Assembly: GCF_002000245.1 (NCBI RefSeq)
Contig: NZ_MTCM01000001.1
Location: 1,674,001 to 1,738,000 of the forward strand
Direction of reading: 5' to 3'
DNA from: Sphingobacterium sp. CZ-UAM
GTDB taxonomy: Bacteria > Bacteroidota > Bacteroidia > Sphingobacteriales > Sphingobacteriaceae
DNA: 64,000 bases
Shown one piece after another: positions 61,735 through 64,000 of this stretch. Each line of letters opens with the position of its first letter. The stretch's first letter is position 1. A program made the position numbers and the translations under genes. The notes beneath the pieces were generated by a model. That model was not told the origin of the DNA. It did not search any database and was given only the letters and a program-made list of their open reading frames with translations.

Positions 61735-61759
61735 GACGGTCGAAAACCTAAATTGTCCC
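61735..61759 (-). promoter_or_regulatory. ECF-type promoter, copy q (peptide/fimbrillin unit)
   Basis: Exact minus-strand match: GGGACAA (61759-61753), 13-base spacer, CCGTC (61739-61735) followed by TTAAG. The 340-bp region 61676-62015 holds this copy, copy r and leaders; I see nothing else. Confidence 0.78.
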
Positions 61760-61862
61760 GATAAATCTGAACATTTTTTCCAGGCTCAGGCTGGCGCGGC
61801 TCCATAGTTCATTGATCATCCAGCTGACTGAATGACGACAATCATAAAACTGTATTTTTTAA

Positions 61863-61887
61863 GGGACAATTTTGCGCCTCAGCCGTC
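61863..61887 (+). promoter_or_regulatory. ECF-type promoter, copy r (M57 peptidase unit)
   Basis: Exact plus-strand match: GGGACAA (61863-61869), 13-base spacer, CCGTC (61883-61887) followed by TATAC. It is divergent from copy q, about 100 bp away. The gene starts at 62016, so the leader is near 120 nt and includes a small hairpin CGGCT/AGCCG at 61913-61928. Confidence 0.78.
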
Positions 61888-62015
61888 TATACAGATAAAC
61901 ACGCAGCCAAGCGGCTTAAACAGCCGAAAATGGCAACGTGGGGCAGTACCTTGTTAACCTAAAATCCACCAGACAATAGATGTGGGAAATCTAAAAACGA
62001 ATTAAAACCTAAAAA

Positions 62016-63227
62016 ATGGAAAAGACATCAAAAAGAAAATTCTGCAATCTTCTAGGCTTCCTTGCCCTGGGCTTGATCATCTCAGTCACAAGCTGTAAAA
62101 AAAATGAATTGGGAACAGACGCAAGCGAACAGAAATCAGAAAAAACAGCTGAACAAGCCTTTCTAAGCGACATGCTCAAAATTATTAAATTGGGTTTTGA
62201 TCCCATCGGCGTAAAAGTTGTCCCTGGCGGTTATCTCGTCGAAGGGGATATTCTACTGACCCGACATCATCTCGATGGGGGAATTGCCTCGCTTTCAAAC
62301 AAACGAGGCCAATATTTCGAGAATACGATCAAATTGGACTCAGCCACCCAGGCCCGAACAATTAAAGTGGCCCTCGTGTCGACAGAAACGATATTTAAAC
62401 AAGCTTTCGCGGCAAGTTTAATACAGATGAATGACCTAAAAATTGCCCTAAATTTTGTTGCTGAACCGGATTCTTCGCGAGCAGATGTGGTGATTAAAGT
62501 AGAGAATACCAACGATACGGATCTCGGTAGCTCAACATTTGTAAGCACCGAAGGTAATCCCGGTAGAAATATTAAAATATCTTCGAGCTTAGCAAGCGAT
62601 CCACAAGCCGAAATAACGGGGGTCATACTGCATGAATTGGGCCACGCAATCGGGTTAAGACATACGGATTACAAGAATCGAGTTTACAGCTTTCTTCTAA
62701 ACCAAAATAAAGCGCTTACAAAAGAAAATTATGAATACAGCAGCTATGATATAGCCTATCAGTTCATAAATTCATTGAACGGTCCTGGATATTTTGAGTC
62801 ACTATCTCAAGAAAACCAGGTAAAGGCCCTGGAGTTCTTTAGCAGTCAATTGAATGACGAAGATTTATTAGATCCAGATCGTAGTGCATATCATGCCTAT
62901 GGCACTCCCGGGATCGCCGAATTTGGTACCGCCCAACATGCTGATCCAAATTCACTTATGTTAACTTATGCATCCTCAACACGGACAAAATTCAGCCTTT
63001 ATGACCATATTGCCTTTTTTGACCTCTATGGAAATAGAGAGCAAAAAGAATTGATCAAAACCTCGTTGGGTGAATATGGCAATATAAAGGCCGCTGGAAA
63101 AACATTGGAGCAGATTGTCAATCAAACCAAAGCATTAAAAAATAACAGTATTTCGCTTCCCACATCAGGTTTGGTGGTTATTTCTTTGGGGTTCCGGTCT
63201 AGCGCCGGGACCCCAAAGATTAAATAG
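62016..63227 (+). CDS. M57-family (dual-action HEIGH) zinc metallopeptidase lipoprotein
   Basis: A 403-residue lipoprotein with lipobox VTSC followed by KKNEL. VVPGGYLVEGDILLTRHHL and TFVSTEGNPGRNIKIS are typical of the M57 family, and the metzincin-like site HELGHAIGLRHTD lies near residues 205-217 (HExxHxxGxxH). Asp-rich and Ser-rich C-terminal region with ISLGFRS end. It is probably secreted or surface-anchored. First gene behind promoter copy r, followed 8 bp later by a barrel protein gene. Its substrate is unknown. Confidence 0.9.
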   Translation: MEKTSKRKFCNLLGFLALGLIISVTSCKKNELGTDASEQKSEKTAEQAFLSDMLKIIKLGFDPIGVKVVPGGYLVEGDILLTRHHLDGGIASLSNKRGQYFENTIKLDSATQARTIKVALVSTETIFKQAFAASLIQMNDLKIALNFVAEPDSSRADVVIKVENTNDTDLGSSTFVSTEGNPGRNIKISSSLASDPQAEITGVILHELGHAIGLRHTDYKNRVYSFLLNQNKALTKENYEYSSYDIAYQFINSLNGPGYFESLSQENQVKALEFFSSQLNDEDLLDPDRSAYHAYGTPGIAEFGTAQHADPNSLMLTYASSTRTKFSLYDHIAFFDLYGNREQKELIKTSLGEYGNIKAAGKTLEQIVNQTKALKNNSISLPTSGLVVISLGFRSSAGTPKIK

Positions 63228-63234
63228 ATAAAAA

Positions 63235-63993
63235 ATGAAGAACAACAGTTGGACCATCACCGCGGCTTTCATTCGCATCCTCACTGGATATGCCATTGTC
63301 CTCGGCTTTCCACAATCTACAATTGCTCAGCTTCAGGTAGGATTACAGGTAGGCATTGATCAAAATTATCTTGCTTTAAAAAACAAAACAGTCCGTGATT
63401 TCACCTATTATGAGGAAAAAAATGGCTATATGGCAGGGTTAATGCTCCGTTATTCCCTAAATCGCTATCTTTCGCTAGGTGTTGAACCCGCCTGGATCAC
63501 AAAAAATTATCAACTGAAACGTCGGGGCTATTACAGTGGTGTATTTCAGGCAACAGAAAATACTTATCTGCAGCTGCCCCTGGTCTTCAATACTTCAGTT
63601 TCTTACCGAAGGTTTGTGCTGGGCCTGACGGCCGGTGGTTACACAGCTTTCTGGCTCCGGAGCAAAAATAAAGGGAAAATCCCCAATATTTCCGATCTCA
63701 GCGCGCAGCCTGATGGCTTCGAACAGGTATTCGAGGACATGCAAGCCTTTCGTTACGAAGAAAATTATCAACTGTCCAGCAAACGTGATCGACGCCACGA
63801 ATGGGGACTTCTCCTCGGACTGGACCTGCATTACCAATTTGCGCCATCGCTGGCGGTCTTTGTTGCTCCACGCTACTATTACGCCCTTACAGGACAAGTG
63901 CGCCACTATGCTGCTGGCCTTGAACAGCGATTTAACGAAACATCGGCAATCTCGGCCGGACTCGTATTAAACATCCACCCTACAAGAAAATAA
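63235..63993 (+). CDS. Outer-membrane beta-barrel protein (PorT-like)
   Basis: A 252-residue secreted protein, with a signal peptide ending near STIAQ. Alternating strands such as MAGLMLRYSLNRYLSLGVEPAWI, YLQLPLVFNTSVSYRRFVLGLTAGGY and VFVAPRYYYALTGQV fit the PorT / Outer membrane protein beta-barrel domain. It is 7 bp after the M57 peptidase and probably translated with it. The last strand ends SAGLVLNIHPTRK. The gene is complete, ending 7 bp before the window edge. Confidence 0.85.
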   Translation: MKNNSWTITAAFIRILTGYAIVLGFPQSTIAQLQVGLQVGIDQNYLALKNKTVRDFTYYEEKNGYMAGLMLRYSLNRYLSLGVEPAWITKNYQLKRRGYYSGVFQATENTYLQLPLVFNTSVSYRRFVLGLTAGGYTAFWLRSKNKGKIPNISDLSAQPDGFEQVFEDMQAFRYEENYQLSSKRDRRHEWGLLLGLDLHYQFAPSLAVFVAPRYYYALTGQVRHYAAGLEQRFNETSAISAGLVLNIHPTRK

Positions 63994-64000
63994 AATGATC

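Noticed and set aside
1..64000. tRNA, rRNA, CRISPR arrays, integrases or complete prophage
   Set aside because: None were recognised on either strand; the tailspike-like and OrfA-like genes are isolated.

Overview
This window looks like a chromosomal segment of a Bacteroidota bacterium, most like Sphingobacterium or a close relative. The evidence is two complete FecI-type sigma / FecR / SusC / SusD modules, DUF4843 and PKD-like lipoproteins behind SusD, fimbrillin/FISUMP-like lipoproteins, an M57 'HEIGH' peptidase and the general style of the exopolysaccharide locus. No rRNA, tRNA, CRISPR array or intact mobile element was seen.

Layout. (1) Positions 51-19760, all on the minus strand, hold a Wzx/Wzy-type exopolysaccharide or capsule locus. 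In transcription order it has a WecA/MraY-like initiating transferase, a GT14 enzyme, an NAD-dependent epimerase, the flippase, a GT32 enzyme, WecB, a GT2 enzyme, a GT8 enzyme, another GT2 enzyme, Gmd, a third GT2 enzyme, the Wzy-like polymerase, three GT4 enzymes, a PqqD-like protein and a nucleotidyltransferase-fold protein. A sulfatase follows with its own promoter. (2) A very large beta-helix, phage-tailspike-like protein (20041-23307) lies just upstream. (3) Positions 23505-24470 hold two small envelope genes. (4) Positions 24778-35883 (+) hold ECF sigma, FecR, SusC, SusD, a degenerate Mx1-like peptidase, a TlpA-like thioredoxin and an M1 peptidase. (5) Positions 36003-37965 (-) hold a small conserved peptide gene and a fimbrillin/FISUMP lipoprotein. 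(6) Positions 38175-47060 (+) hold a second sigma/FecR/SusC/SusD/DUF4843/PKD operon. (7) Positions 47238-52573 (-) hold HdeD-like, DUF4369-like and barrel genes and the Wzc/Wza export pair for the polysaccharide. (8) Positions 52851-63993 hold a zinc metalloprotease, an IS3-OrfA-like orphan, DUF2252, a decayed serine protease, a YWTD-type propeller, a second peptide/fimbrillin pair, the M57 peptidase and a barrel protein.

The most striking feature is a family of 18 intergenic copies of one bipartite element, GGGACAA-N13-CCGTC (17 with spacer 13, one with 14). It is usually preceded by an A/T-rich tract and always points at the next gene or at a short hairpin-terminated transcript. It has the geometry of an ECF sigma-factor promoter (GGRAC-like -35, CGTC-type -10). 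It sits before the sulfatase, the GT8 gene, the initiating transferase, the tailspike-like gene, sigma factor 1, both fimbrillin units, Wza-Wzc, HdeD, DUF2252, the M57 peptidase and others. It is absent before both FecR/SusC genes. I read this as one surface-remodelling regulon that ties exopolysaccharide synthesis, fimbrillin-like adhesins, proteases and one SusCD sigma factor together. Two copies drive what look like small structured RNAs (about 48130-48217 and 47965-48067), and the Wza-Wzc leader carries two mutually exclusive hairpins.
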